DNA from: Streptomyces sp. NBC_00236 | GTDB taxonomy: Bacteria; Actinomycetota; Actinomycetes; Streptomycetales; Streptomycetaceae | Direction of reading: 5' to 3' | Assembly (NCBI RefSeq): GCF_036195045.1 | Contig: NZ_CP108100.1 | Coordinates: 7,998,001-8,062,000 of the forward strand | Length of the DNA stretch: 64,000 nt | Shown: one piece after another, positions 1 to 8,237 of the stretch | Layout: the number at the start of each line of letters is the position of its first letter | Numbering within the stretch: the stretch's first letter is position 1 | Notes under the pieces: generated by a model | What the model was told of the DNA's origin: nothing | The model's database searches: none | Seen by the model: the letters and a program-made list of their open reading frames with translations, nothing else | Made by a program: the position numbers and the translations under genes

Positions 1-140
1 TGTGCGGCGTGCGGCCTTTGTTGTGGATCAAGACGGCGAATGTGCGCGGAGGGTTGCTCGGCGATCGGGGAAACCGCGCGGCCATGTGTGAGGAGCGTCT
101 GAGTCCTCGGTGGCGGGAGAGGCGGAGGGCCGGTGGCGCG

Positions 141-1433
141 TCAGCCGGATCGGGCTGTCAGATGGCCGGTGAACCAGTCCCGGGCCAGCTCGGCGACCTC
201 GTCCAACGCGCCCGGCTCCTCGAAGAGATGGGTGGCCCCGGTGACGACGTCGAGCCGGTTCTCGCAACGCAGCCGTGCCTGCGCCTGCCGGTTCAGCTCC
301 AGGACCCGGGTGTCGTCACCGCCCACGATGAACAGGGTCGGGGCCCGTACGTCGCCGAGGCTGTCGCCCGCGAGGTCGGGCCGGCCGCCCCGGGAGACGA
401 CGGCGCCGATCCCCGCGCCGCGCTCCGTGCCGACGGCGGCGGCTGCCCGCAAGGCTGCCGCGGCCCCGGTGCTCGCGCCGAACAGACCGACGGGGCCGGG
501 GGCGCGACGCCGTACCCAGACGGTGGCGTCCACCAGTCGCCCGGCCAGGGTCCCGATGTCGAAGACGTTGGCGCGGTCGGCCTCCTCGGCGGGGGTGAGC
601 AGGTCGAAGAGCAGGGTGCCGAGTCCCGCCCGGTTCAGGGCCGCCGCCACCGAACGGTTGCGCGGGCTGTGCCGGCTGCTGCCGGAGCCGTGGGCGAACA
701 CGACGAGTGCTCCGGTGTCCCCGGCCGGGGTGAGGTCACCCGGCAGGGTCACGCCGCCCGCCTCCACCGCCACCTCGGCCGCGGTCCGTGAGGCGTCCGG
801 AGCGGCGGCCCGGGCCAGCAGCGAGACGACTTCCTCGTCCGGGGTCTGGCCGAAGTCCCGGTACCACTCACCCACGGCGGCGAATCCGTGCGGTGTCGAC
901 AGGCACACCAGCTCGTCGACCTGCCCGCCCAGCCGTTCGGCGGCGTCCGGAGGTGCCACCGGCACGGCCAGCACCACGCGCGCGGCTCCCTGGGCCCGGG
1001 CCACCTCGCACGCGGCCATGGCGGTCGCGCCGGTGGCGATGCCGTCGTCCACGATGATCACGGTGCGCCCCGCAAGCGGGACCCGGGGCCGGTCGCCCCG
1101 GAACGCCCGGGCCCGCCGCAGCAGCTCGGCCTCCTCCGCCCCTTCGACCGCGGCGACATCCGCCTCCGACACCCCGCCGCGGCGCACGATGTCCTCGCTG
1201 ATGATCCGCACGCCACCCTCTCCGATGGCGCCGAAGCCCAGCTCCGGGTGGTACGGGACGCCGAGTTTGCGCACCACGATCACATCGAGAGCGACGCCGA
1301 GCTCCCGGGCGACCCGGAAGGCCACCGGTACACCGCCACGCGGCAGGCCCAGGACGACGGGGTCGCTCGACGCCAGCGGGCGCAGCGCCTCGGCCAGCTG
1401 CTGACCCGCGTCGGCGCGGTCGGCGAACAGCAC
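141..1433 (-). CDS. phosphoribosyltransferase / alpha-beta hydrolase fusion protein
   Basis: The 430-residue protein has two domains. Residues 1-210 form a type I phosphoribosyltransferase fold with the PRPP-binding loop VIIVDDGIATGAT at about 125-137. Residues 220-430 form a dienelactone-hydrolase-like alpha/beta hydrolase with nucleophile motif GASTG (Ser about 321) and a late His in the sequence ATHLFEE. This fusion is widespread in actinobacteria, but its substrate is unknown, so no reaction is assigned. The start is a GTG at 1433 with only a weak ribosome binding site. The gene is divergent from the metallophore-like operon at 1721 and shares the 287-bp intergenic region with it. The family call is secure; the role is not. 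Confidence 0.9.
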   Translation of the reverse strand: MLFADRADAGQQLAEALRPLASSDPVVLGLPRGGVPVAFRVARELGVALDVIVVRKLGVPYHPELGFGAIGEGGVRIISEDIVRRGGVSEADVAAVEGAEEAELLRRARAFRGDRPRVPLAGRTVIIVDDGIATGATAMAACEVARAQGAARVVLAVPVAPPDAAERLGGQVDELVCLSTPHGFAAVGEWYRDFGQTPDEEVVSLLARAAAPDASRTAAEVAVEAGGVTLPGDLTPAGDTGALVVFAHGSGSSRHSPRNRSVAAALNRAGLGTLLFDLLTPAEEADRANVFDIGTLAGRLVDATVWVRRRAPGPVGLFGASTGAAAALRAAAAVGTERGAGIGAVVSRGGRPDLAGDSLGDVRAPTLFIVGGDDTRVLELNRQAQARLRCENRLDVVTGATHLFEEPGALDEVAELARDWFTGHLTARSG

Positions 1434-1720
1434 AGGGGTTCACCCCCGGATCGGGGAAGCGGGCGGCCGCCCGTACACGTACTTCGAATCAACACCGTGC
1501 GCCGCGTGCCCGCAACCGCCGGGGACCGTCCTGCCGCCGTGATCCGAGCCGGAGCGGCGAGTCGGGGGCTGGCTCCGGACGGTCCGGCAGCCGGGGAAGG
1601 CCTCACAGCTAGATGACAATGAAAACGATTGTCGATAGCGTGTGGCGAGTCAGGCGCGAGCCCCCGGACGGGTGCTGCCGCCTGCCCGGGTCCTGAACTG
1701 CATGGCGAAGAGGGGTAGTC
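1434..1720. promoter_or_regulatory. divergent intergenic regulatory region
   Basis: This 287-bp gap separates the minus-strand PRTase-hydrolase from the plus-strand ten-gene operon. I see no credible gene in it. It holds the Fur-family operator at 1615-1633, in an AT-rich patch unlike the surrounding sequence, about 90 bp before the GTG start at 1721. No clear -35/-10 pair can be assigned by eye. Confidence 0.6.
1615..1633. promoter_or_regulatory. Fur-family (Zur-like) operator
   Basis: The 19-mer GACAATGAAAACGATTGTC has perfect 6-bp inverted arms (GACAAT / ATTGTC) around 7 bases. It matches 14 of 19 positions of the classical Fur box GATAATGATAATCATTATC. The inner TGAAAACGATTGTC also resembles the AT-rich dyads bound by actinobacterial Zur. 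It does not fit the DtxR/DmdR iron box or the Nur motif. Which metal is sensed is inference; zinc fits best. Confidence 0.65.
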
Positions 1721-2977
1721 GTGGCACATCTGCTGATGGTCGAGAGCTGGGTCGGATCGATGAGCAGGCTTCTGCCACGGGCGATCCGGGAGGGCGGGCA
1801 CGAGTTCACCTTCCTCACCCGCGACCTCCACCACTACCTGCGCGCCGCACCCGAGGGCGTCACGCACCCGCTGCTCTCGGCCCGTCACGTCCTGACGGCG
1901 GACACCAACGACGCCGACGTGCTGCTGCCGTTCGCCGAACGGGCCCACGCGTCCCTGCGGTTCGACGGAGTGATCACCTCCTGCGACTACTACCTCCCGG
2001 CTGCCGCCAGGATCGCCGCCCGGCTGAACCTGCCGGGGCCCGCCCCCGCTGCCGTGGAGAACGCCTGCCGAAAGGACCTCACCCGGCGGGTCCTCGCCGA
2101 AGCGGGCGTGCCCGGACCGCGGTTCGCCGTCTGCCGGGATCACGCGGAGGCCGTGCGGGCCGTCCGGGAGACGGGTCTGCCGCTGGTCCTCAAGCCCGTG
2201 GACCTGTGCGCCGGGATGTTCGTGCGGCGCGTGGACGACGAGACGGGCCTCGCCGAGGCCCACCGGGCGCTCATGGACTTCCCCGTCAACGCGCGGGGCC
2301 AGGCCCGCGCACCCGTGGTACTGCTCGAAGAGTTCCTGCACGGGCCCGAAGTCAGCGTGGAGACCGTGACGTTCGCCGGCCGGACCGAGGTGGTCGGCGT
2401 GACGGACAAGAGCACCGGCGGAGCACCGGCCTTCGTGGAGACCGGCCACATGTTCCCGGCGGCACTCACCGACGCGGACGACCGCGCGGCCCGGGAGACC
2501 GCCGTGCGGGCGGTCGAGGCGCTCGGTCTGGACTCCGTGGTGGCGCACACCGAGATCAAGCTGACGCCGGACGGCCCGCGTGTGGTGGAGGTCAACCCCC
2601 GCCCGGCCGGCAACCGCATCACCGAACTGGTCCGGCATGTGACCGGCATCGATCTCGCGGCAGCCTGCGTGAACGTGGCACTCGGGCGCGCACCGGACCT
2701 GCGGCCACGCGCCACCGGACTGCACAGCGCGGCCATCGCCTTCCTGGTGCCCGGCGCCGGGGGAGTGCTGGAAGGTGTCGACGGCGTCGACGAGGTGGGA
2801 GAGGCCGCCGACGTCCTTGAAGTCAGCGTCGCGCGACCCGGCACCCGGGTGGGCGTGGCGAGCAGCAACAACGAGTACCTGGGACACGTCATGGCCGGCG
2901 ACGCCGACGGTCCGGGCGCCCGGGCAGGCGCCGAGGCGCTCCTCGCCCGGCTGCGCCCCCAGGTGGCGAACCGATGA
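1721..2977 (+). CDS. ATP-grasp ligase, first gene of metallophore-like operon
   Basis: The 418-residue protein is an ATP-grasp carboxylate-amine (carboxylate-thiol) ligase. Visible marks are VLKPV (156-160) in the ATP-binding subdomain, LLEEFLHGPEVSVE (201-214) and the Mg-binding motif VEVNPRPAGN (289-298). Such enzymes activate a carboxylate as acyl phosphate and join it to an amine, so here it probably makes an amide or dipeptide-like bond in a small metabolite. The start is GTG 1721 after an AGGGG-type ribosome binding site. It overlaps the next gene by 4 bp (ATGA), and lies downstream of a Fur-family operator. It resembles BacD-like L-amino acid ligases in general layout; the substrates cannot be read from sequence. 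Confidence 0.85.
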   Translation: MAHLLMVESWVGSMSRLLPRAIREGGHEFTFLTRDLHHYLRAAPEGVTHPLLSARHVLTADTNDADVLLPFAERAHASLRFDGVITSCDYYLPAAARIAARLNLPGPAPAAVENACRKDLTRRVLAEAGVPGPRFAVCRDHAEAVRAVRETGLPLVLKPVDLCAGMFVRRVDDETGLAEAHRALMDFPVNARGQARAPVVLLEEFLHGPEVSVETVTFAGRTEVVGVTDKSTGGAPAFVETGHMFPAALTDADDRAARETAVRAVEALGLDSVVAHTEIKLTPDGPRVVEVNPRPAGNRITELVRHVTGIDLAAACVNVALGRAPDLRPRATGLHSAAIAFLVPGAGGVLEGVDGVDEVGEAADVLEVSVARPGTRVGVASSNNEYLGHVMAGDADGPGARAGAEALLARLRPQVANR

Positions 2978-3792
2978 CCGCCCCCGCCGCCGCTTCGTAC
3001 GAGGATCTCGTCGCCGGAGTCCTGGCCGGCCGCTTCGGGCCCGACCCGCGAACCCGCCACATCGCCATGGCCTTCACCACCCGCCAGTCCGTAAGACACG
3101 CCGGCCGCGGGAGCGGCTACCGCAACGAGGTGCTCAGCCTGCGACTCGACGCGGCCGTCGGCTCCTGCGCGGTCGAGCCGGGGGAGCTGCCCGCCGGGGT
3201 CGTCGACGACTGCGTCGGCGCGGATGTCGCCGCGCTGCTCGGACACCGGCTGTCCCCGGTCAGGGTCGCCGCGCTCGATACGTATCTGATGGCGGTGCTG
3301 CCCCACGGCCCCGGATCGGGCGCGCGGCCGTGGCCCCTTCCGGCCGGTGATTCGCTGGAGAGGTCCCGGGCGCGGGCACGCGCCGTCGTCGGGCTGCTCG
3401 ACACCCCGCCCGGTTCCACCGTGCTCGTCGTCGGGGTGGTCAACTCCCTGCTGGAGGCGCTGCGGGAGCGCGGCCTCGCCTACGTACCGTGCGACCTGAA
3501 GGGCGGTACGACGGAGTGGGGCGAGCCCGTGCGCACCGAGGCGCCGGCCGAACTGGAGCGCTGTGACGCGATCCTGGCCTCCGGGATGACCCTGGGCAAC
3601 GGGAGCTTCGAACCGCTGCGGGAACACGCCCTGCGGCAGGACAAGCCCCTCGTGGTTTTCGCCCAGACCGGCAGCGCGGTACTGCCCCGGCTCATCGGCG
3701 CCGGAGTCACCGCCGTGTCCGCGGAGCCGTACCCGTTCTTCTGGCTCGACGGCGCCGCCGGAACCGTTCACCACTACGGAGGAACCCTGTGA
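2974..3792 (+). CDS. DUF4213/DUF364-like putative heavy-metal-chelation domain protein
   Basis: This 272-residue protein has a Rossmann-like C-terminal half with the block GMTLGNGSFEPL near residue 205 followed by a PLVVFAQTG strand. The block matches the TGSTLVNGTLE-type motif of DUF364, a family named putative heavy-metal chelation. The N-terminal part fits DUF4213. No enzyme function is established for the family; in this operon it may bind metal or act on the metallophore or its precursor. It is translationally coupled to both neighbours by 4-bp overlaps, which argues that it works in the same pathway as the ATP-grasp and PLP enzymes. Confidence 0.75.
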   Translation: MTAPAAASYEDLVAGVLAGRFGPDPRTRHIAMAFTTRQSVRHAGRGSGYRNEVLSLRLDAAVGSCAVEPGELPAGVVDDCVGADVAALLGHRLSPVRVAALDTYLMAVLPHGPGSGARPWPLPAGDSLERSRARARAVVGLLDTPPGSTVLVVGVVNSLLEALRERGLAYVPCDLKGGTTEWGEPVRTEAPAELERCDAILASGMTLGNGSFEPLREHALRQDKPLVVFAQTGSAVLPRLIGAGVTAVSAEPYPFFWLDGAAGTVHHYGGTL

Positions 3793-4985
3793 CCGCCGCA
3801 CTCCTGCGCCCCGCGGGCAACCGGGAACTCCTCGGGCTCGTCGGCGGCACCCCGCTCGCCCGCATCACCGCCGATCTGCCCTGCCCGCACCCCGGCTTCT
3901 GGGCCAAACTCGAAGGCTTCGCCGTGGGCGGGATGAAGGCGCGTGCCGCCGTGTCCATGCTGCTGGGCGCCGAGCGGCGCGGCGAACTGCGCCCAGGCGC
4001 ACCGGTGGTGGAGTCCACCTCCGGAACCCTCGGCATCGGTCTCGCCTTCGCGGGCCAGGCGCTCGGCCATCCCGTCGTCCTGGTCGGCGACACCGAACTC
4101 GAACCGTCGATGCGCGGTCTCCTGCACGCCCACGGCGCCAGGCTGGAACTCGTCGGCCGTCCGGCCGCCGAGGGCGGCTGGCAGGCCGCCCGGCTGGCCC
4201 GGCTCCGTGAGCTCCTCACCGAACTGCCGGGCGCCTACTGGCCCGACCAGTACAACAACCCCGACAACACCGCCGGTTACGCGTCACTCGCCGCCGAGAT
4301 CGCCGGCCGGCTCGACCATGTGGACGTCCTGGTGTGCAGCGTCGGAACCGGCGGGCACAGCGCGGGCATCGTCGGCCCGCTGCGCAGACGCTGGCCCGGA
4401 CTGCGGCTGATCGGTGTCGACGCCACCGGCTCGACGATCTTCGGACAGCCGGCCCGGCCCCGCCTGATGCGCGGACTGGGCAGCAGCATCCATCCGCGCA
4501 ACGTGGCCCACGAGCAGTTCGACGAGGTCCACTGGGTCGGACCGGCGGAGGCCGCGGACAGCTGTCGGCGGCTGGCCCGGGACAACTTCGTCAGTGGTGG
4601 CTGGAGCACCGGTGCCGTCGCACTCGTGGCGGCCTGGGCGGCCCGCGTCCACCCGGGCGCTGTCGTCGCGACCGTCTTCCCCGACGGGCCGCACCGCTAC
4701 CTCGGCAGCATCTTCGACGACGGATTCAACGCCCTGCACGGGCTGGGCCCGGAGAACGCGGCCACCCGCCCGGTGGAGATCCGCCATCCGCAGGCCGTGG
4801 AGGCGACCGGCTGGACGCGCTGCCGCGCCGTCACGGGGCGCCGCGAGGACCGCAGGCCCGTGCGGCAGCCGGTGTCCCGTGGGCCCGCAGGAGCGACAGC
4901 GGCCCGCGTGCCCGCGGGAAGCACCCTGCCGCGCACCCGCCCGTACACCGTCCGGCTGCCGTACGAACCGGAGGAGTCCCGATGA
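3789..4985 (+). CDS. cysteine synthase-like PLP-dependent enzyme (fold type II)
   Basis: The 398-residue protein belongs to the cysteine synthase / cystathionine beta-synthase fold. The PLP lysine is probably Lys50 in EGFAVGGMKARAA, and the phosphate loop is ESTSGTLGIG (about 75-84). The family replaces the beta substituent of serine derivatives. SbnA of the staphyloferrin B pathway and related enzymes use it to make diaminopropionate-type building blocks for metallophores. A similar role is inferred here, but no SbnB-like partner dehydrogenase lies nearby. The last ~60 residues form an Arg/Pro-rich tail beyond the usual domain. The start is GTG 3789, overlapping the previous stop by 4 bp. 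Confidence 0.85.
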   Translation: MTAALLRPAGNRELLGLVGGTPLARITADLPCPHPGFWAKLEGFAVGGMKARAAVSMLLGAERRGELRPGAPVVESTSGTLGIGLAFAGQALGHPVVLVGDTELEPSMRGLLHAHGARLELVGRPAAEGGWQAARLARLRELLTELPGAYWPDQYNNPDNTAGYASLAAEIAGRLDHVDVLVCSVGTGGHSAGIVGPLRRRWPGLRLIGVDATGSTIFGQPARPRLMRGLGSSIHPRNVAHEQFDEVHWVGPAEAADSCRRLARDNFVSGGWSTGAVALVAAWAARVHPGAVVATVFPDGPHRYLGSIFDDGFNALHGLGPENAATRPVEIRHPQAVEATGWTRCRAVTGRREDRRPVRQPVSRGPAGATAARVPAGSTLPRTRPYTVRLPYEPEESR

Positions 4986-6127
4986 AGGTCCGCCGGCGCA
5001 CCGTCGCGCTGCGGCTGGCCGAGCCGCTGCGGATCTCCCGCTCCACCATGACCGCCCGTGACGCGGTCCGGCTGTCCATCGAGCATCAGGGGCTGCACGG
5101 CCACGGCGAGACCGTCAGCAGTGTGTACTACGGCCTCGACACCGCGGCCGTCACCCACTGGCTCGACCGGTGCGGCCACGGTCTCGCGCGGTTCCCGGAC
5201 CCGGAGACGGCCCTGGAGACCCTGTCCCGGCAGGCCTCCGGCGAACCCCGAGGCACCGGCGGGCCGGTCGCGCCCGGGGCGCCCCCGGCGGTGGCGGCAG
5301 CCGTCGAGTCGGCGCTGCTCGACCTCGTCGGCAAGCGCGCCGGCGCGCCGGTGCACCGCCTCCTCGGCACGGCCGCCGCGCCTGTCGCCGCGACCGCCAG
5401 GACCATCGGGATCACCTCGCCCCGCCACGCCGGCGCCCTCGCCGCCCGGCTGGCGGGGGAGGGGTTCACCGTCCTCAAGGTCAAGGCCGGTGCGCCCGAT
5501 CCGGAGGACGATGTGGCGCGCGTGCGTGCCGTGCGCGCTGCGGCCCCGCACGTACGGCTGCTCCTGGACCCCAACGGAGGCTGGAGCACCGCGGCGGCGC
5601 CCGCACTGCTCGGTCGCTTCGCCGAACTCGGCGTCGAGGCCGTCGAACAGCCTGTCGCTCCGGGCGACCCCGAGGCACTGGCCCGGCTCGCCGCACGCTC
5701 GCCGCTGCCCGTCATCGCCGACGAGGACGCCGTCGGCATCGAGGACGCCCGACGGCTCGCCGGGCGGGTCCACGGCATCAACGTCAAACTCGCCAAGTGC
5801 GGAGGCGTGAGCGCTGCCCTGCACATCGCCGCACTGATCGCCGGCAGCGGCACCGACCTCATGCTCGGCTGCCTCACCGCGAGTTCACTCGGCATCGCCC
5901 CGGCCGTGCACCTCGCGGACCGTGCCCGGTGGACCGACCTCGACGGACATCTGCTGCTCGCCCACGACCCGTGGACAGGAATCGGCGGAACCGACGGCAC
6001 CGTACGGGCGAGCAGCCACCCGGGCTTGGGCGTACGCCCGCGCACACCGTTCGACGGACCCCGTTCACCCCTCGTGGCGGACGGCACCGACCGGGGACGC
6101 GACCACGCGAAAGAGGTGCGGTCGTGA
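4982..6127 (+). CDS. dipeptide epimerase-like enolase superfamily enzyme
   Basis: This 381-residue protein belongs to the mandelate racemase / muconate lactonizing enzyme group. The expected catalytic set is visible: KxK at 166/168 (VLKVKAG), metal ligands Asp196 (LLLDPNGGW), Glu222 (VEQPV) and Asp247 (IADEDA), and the second base Lys269 (INVKLAKCGG). VKLAKCGG is typical of dipeptide epimerases, which interconvert L-Xaa-L-Yaa and L-Xaa-D-Yaa. Beside an ATP-grasp ligase it suggests that a dipeptide-like intermediate is epimerised, which is inference. An o-succinylbenzoate synthase-like or racemase activity is the main alternative. The ATG overlaps the previous stop. Confidence 0.85.
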   Translation: MKVRRRTVALRLAEPLRISRSTMTARDAVRLSIEHQGLHGHGETVSSVYYGLDTAAVTHWLDRCGHGLARFPDPETALETLSRQASGEPRGTGGPVAPGAPPAVAAAVESALLDLVGKRAGAPVHRLLGTAAAPVAATARTIGITSPRHAGALAARLAGEGFTVLKVKAGAPDPEDDVARVRAVRAAAPHVRLLLDPNGGWSTAAAPALLGRFAELGVEAVEQPVAPGDPEALARLAARSPLPVIADEDAVGIEDARRLAGRVHGINVKLAKCGGVSAALHIAALIAGSGTDLMLGCLTASSLGIAPAVHLADRARWTDLDGHLLLAHDPWTGIGGTDGTVRASSHPGLGVRPRTPFDGPRSPLVADGTDRGRDHAKEVRS

Positions 6128-7386
6128 GCACCTGGCGCGAGATACGCGCCCTGCCCCCGGCGGTGCGCCTCCTGCTCGTCAACCAGCTCGGGGTCAACAC
6201 CGGCTTCTACCTGCTCATCCCCTACCTGGCCGTGCACCTCAGCGACGACCTCGGGATGTCCGCCGCCGTCGTCGGCACCGTGCTCGGTGTGCGCAACCTC
6301 AGCCAGCAGGGGCTGTTCGTCATCGGCGGGTCGGCCTCGGACCGGCTGGGGGCCCGTCGGGTGATCATCGCCGGTTGCGCGCTGCGGACGGCAGGTTTCG
6401 CCCTCTTCGCGCTCGGCGACGGAGTCGTGGTCCTGCTCGCGGCCTCGGTCCTCAGCGGAATGGCCGGTGCCCTGTTCAACCCCGCGGTCCGTGCCCACCT
6501 CGCCCAGGAGGCGGGGGAGCGCAGGGCCGAGGCGTTCGCGCTCTTCAACGTCTTCGCGACGACAGGAGCCCTGATCGGTCCCCTCCTCGGCAGCGCCCTG
6601 CTCCTGGTCGACTTCCGGGCGGCCGCTCTCACGGCGGCAGGCATCTTCGCCGTGCTGACCGTCGCCCAGGCCCTGGTACTGCCGCCCGGCCGGGCGGCAG
6701 TACCAGCCACGAACGGTGTCTTCGCCGACTGGCGTGAAGTGGTCGGCAACCGCCCCTTCATGGCCTTCGCCTGCGCGATGGTCTCCATGGTGGCGCTGGA
6801 GAGCCAGCTCTATCTGCTGCTTCCCGACGGCGCACGCCGGGCCACCGGTTGGGACGGTGCGGCGGGCCTGGTCTTCCTCGTGGGAACGCTCGCCGGACTC
6901 GCGTTCCAGCTCCGCATCACCCGCGCGCTGAAACGGCGGGGCAGCAGGGCGAAGTGGATCGGAGCGGGCCTCGCCCTGATGGCGGTGGCCTTCGTGCCGC
7001 CCATGCTGGTGGCGTCGGACGCCCCGCCGGACGCCGGTGTGAGCCAGACCGTGCTGCGCGCGGTCCCCGTGCTGGCAGGCGCCCTGCTGCTCCAGACCGG
7101 ACTCATGGTCACCCAGCCGTTCGTGATGGAACTGATCCCCGAGTTCGGCAGGCCCGGTCTCACCGGCACGTACTTCGGGGTCTTCTACGTCGTGTCCGGC
7201 ATCGCCGCAGCTCTCGGGAACGCCGCCGTCGGCTGGGCGATGGACACCGGCCAGCGCATCGGCGCCGGCTGGCTGCCCTGGGCCTGCTGTCTCGTGCTCG
7301 GTCTCGTCTCGGCGGCGGGGATCACCCGGCTGCACCGCCGCGGAGGGCTGCCCGGCCGGCCGGTCCCCGTTTCCGCCCCCGCCTGA
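6124..7386 (+). CDS. MFS transporter, probable exporter of the operon product
   Basis: The 420-residue protein is a major facilitator superfamily carrier with about twelve hydrophobic segments, starting at VNQLGVNTGFYLLIPYL. The loop RNLSQQGLFVIGGSASDRLG between early helices is the MFS motif A position. Drug-efflux-type MFS proteins commonly secrete siderophores, so export of the operon product is likely. The start is GTG 6124, overlapping the epimerase stop (GTGA). Longer upstream readings in the same frame are out-of-context shadow sequence. Confidence 0.85.
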   Translation: MSTWREIRALPPAVRLLLVNQLGVNTGFYLLIPYLAVHLSDDLGMSAAVVGTVLGVRNLSQQGLFVIGGSASDRLGARRVIIAGCALRTAGFALFALGDGVVVLLAASVLSGMAGALFNPAVRAHLAQEAGERRAEAFALFNVFATTGALIGPLLGSALLLVDFRAAALTAAGIFAVLTVAQALVLPPGRAAVPATNGVFADWREVVGNRPFMAFACAMVSMVALESQLYLLLPDGARRATGWDGAAGLVFLVGTLAGLAFQLRITRALKRRGSRAKWIGAGLALMAVAFVPPMLVASDAPPDAGVSQTVLRAVPVLAGALLLQTGLMVTQPFVMELIPEFGRPGLTGTYFGVFYVVSGIAAALGNAAVGWAMDTGQRIGAGWLPWACCLVLGLVSAAGITRLHRRGGLPGRPVPVSAPA

Positions 7387-7397
7387 GGAGAACCCCC

Positions 7398-8186
7398 ATG
7401 AACGACGCCAATCTGCTCACCGACAACCCGGCGCTCTACGAGGCCCGCTTTCCGGACCCCCAGCGGCTCGCCGGACGCTGGACCGAGGACACGCTCAGGA
7501 GGTACGGGTCCGGCCCCCGCGTCCTGGACCTCGGCTGCGGTACCGGGCGCGACGCCGCGTACCTCCAGTCGCGGGGGCGCACCGTGACCGGTGCCGACCT
7601 CTCGGACGCGATGCTCCGGCACGCCTCCCGGGAGCATCCTGGGCCGGAGTATCTCCGCGCCGATCTGAGGGAGTTCGACCTGGGCGCACGGAGATTCGAC
7701 GCGGTCGTGTGCCTGGACAGCGCGCTGCTGTACTGCCGGACCGCTGCCGAGACCGACACCTTCCTCGCTTCCTGCCGGCGCTGCCTGGGCCCGGGCGGCC
7801 TGTTCGTCGCGGAGATGCGCAACGGTGCGTACTTCCTCGGCCGCGGCGCGCTCTCCGAGGCCCCGGCCGTTCACACCTTCACCCATCGCGGCGTCGTCCA
7901 CCGCTCCGTGACCCGGCTGCGCGTGGACCCGACGGCCCGCCTGCTCCACCGCAGCCGCACCTGGTCCACCGACGACGGAACACCTCCGGTCGAACAGCGC
8001 TCGGCCTGGCGCCTGTTGCTCCCCCGGGAACTCCGCCGGGCCCTCGTCGCGAACGGGTTCGAGGTCCTCGCGCTCCACGACGGGCCCGGGCCCCGAACCG
8101 AACCTCCCTGGCATGAGGGCGACCTGCCCGCCGGAACGACGGACGCCGACCGGCTTCATGTGATCGCCCGGCTCGCGGACGGCTGA
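7398..8186 (+). CDS. class I SAM-dependent methyltransferase
   Basis: The 262-residue protein carries SAM-binding motif I, VLDLGCGTGRD (42-52), then VTGADLSDAML (acidic end of strand 2) and an ARRFDAVVCLDS strand. It probably methylates a hydroxyl, amine or carboxylate of the operon product. It begins 11 bp after the MFS gene behind a good GAGGAG ribosome binding site. The substrate is unknown. Confidence 0.85.
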   Translation: MNDANLLTDNPALYEARFPDPQRLAGRWTEDTLRRYGSGPRVLDLGCGTGRDAAYLQSRGRTVTGADLSDAMLRHASREHPGPEYLRADLREFDLGARRFDAVVCLDSALLYCRTAAETDTFLASCRRCLGPGGLFVAEMRNGAYFLGRGALSEAPAVHTFTHRGVVHRSVTRLRVDPTARLLHRSRTWSTDDGTPPVEQRSAWRLLLPRELRRALVANGFEVLALHDGPGPRTEPPWHEGDLPAGTTDADRLHVIARLADG

Positions 8187-8237
8187 CCGGACCGGTTCCT
8201 TCCTTCCTGCCCACTCCCACCGGATCAAGGACATCCC

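Noticed and set aside
1..140. Possible gene at the left edge
   Set aside because: No frame shows both G/C third-position bias and a recognisable protein; only downstream sequence of the minus-strand gene is visible.
1615..1633. DtxR/DmdR iron box
   Set aside because: The site lacks the TTAGGTTAGGCTAACC-type pattern and fits the Fur box much better.
5128..7335. Long minus-strand open frame opposite the epimerase and MFS genes
   Set aside because: It is low in hydrophobic residues and rich in Gly/Arg/His/Gln, typical of shadow frames opposite membrane protein genes in high-GC DNA.
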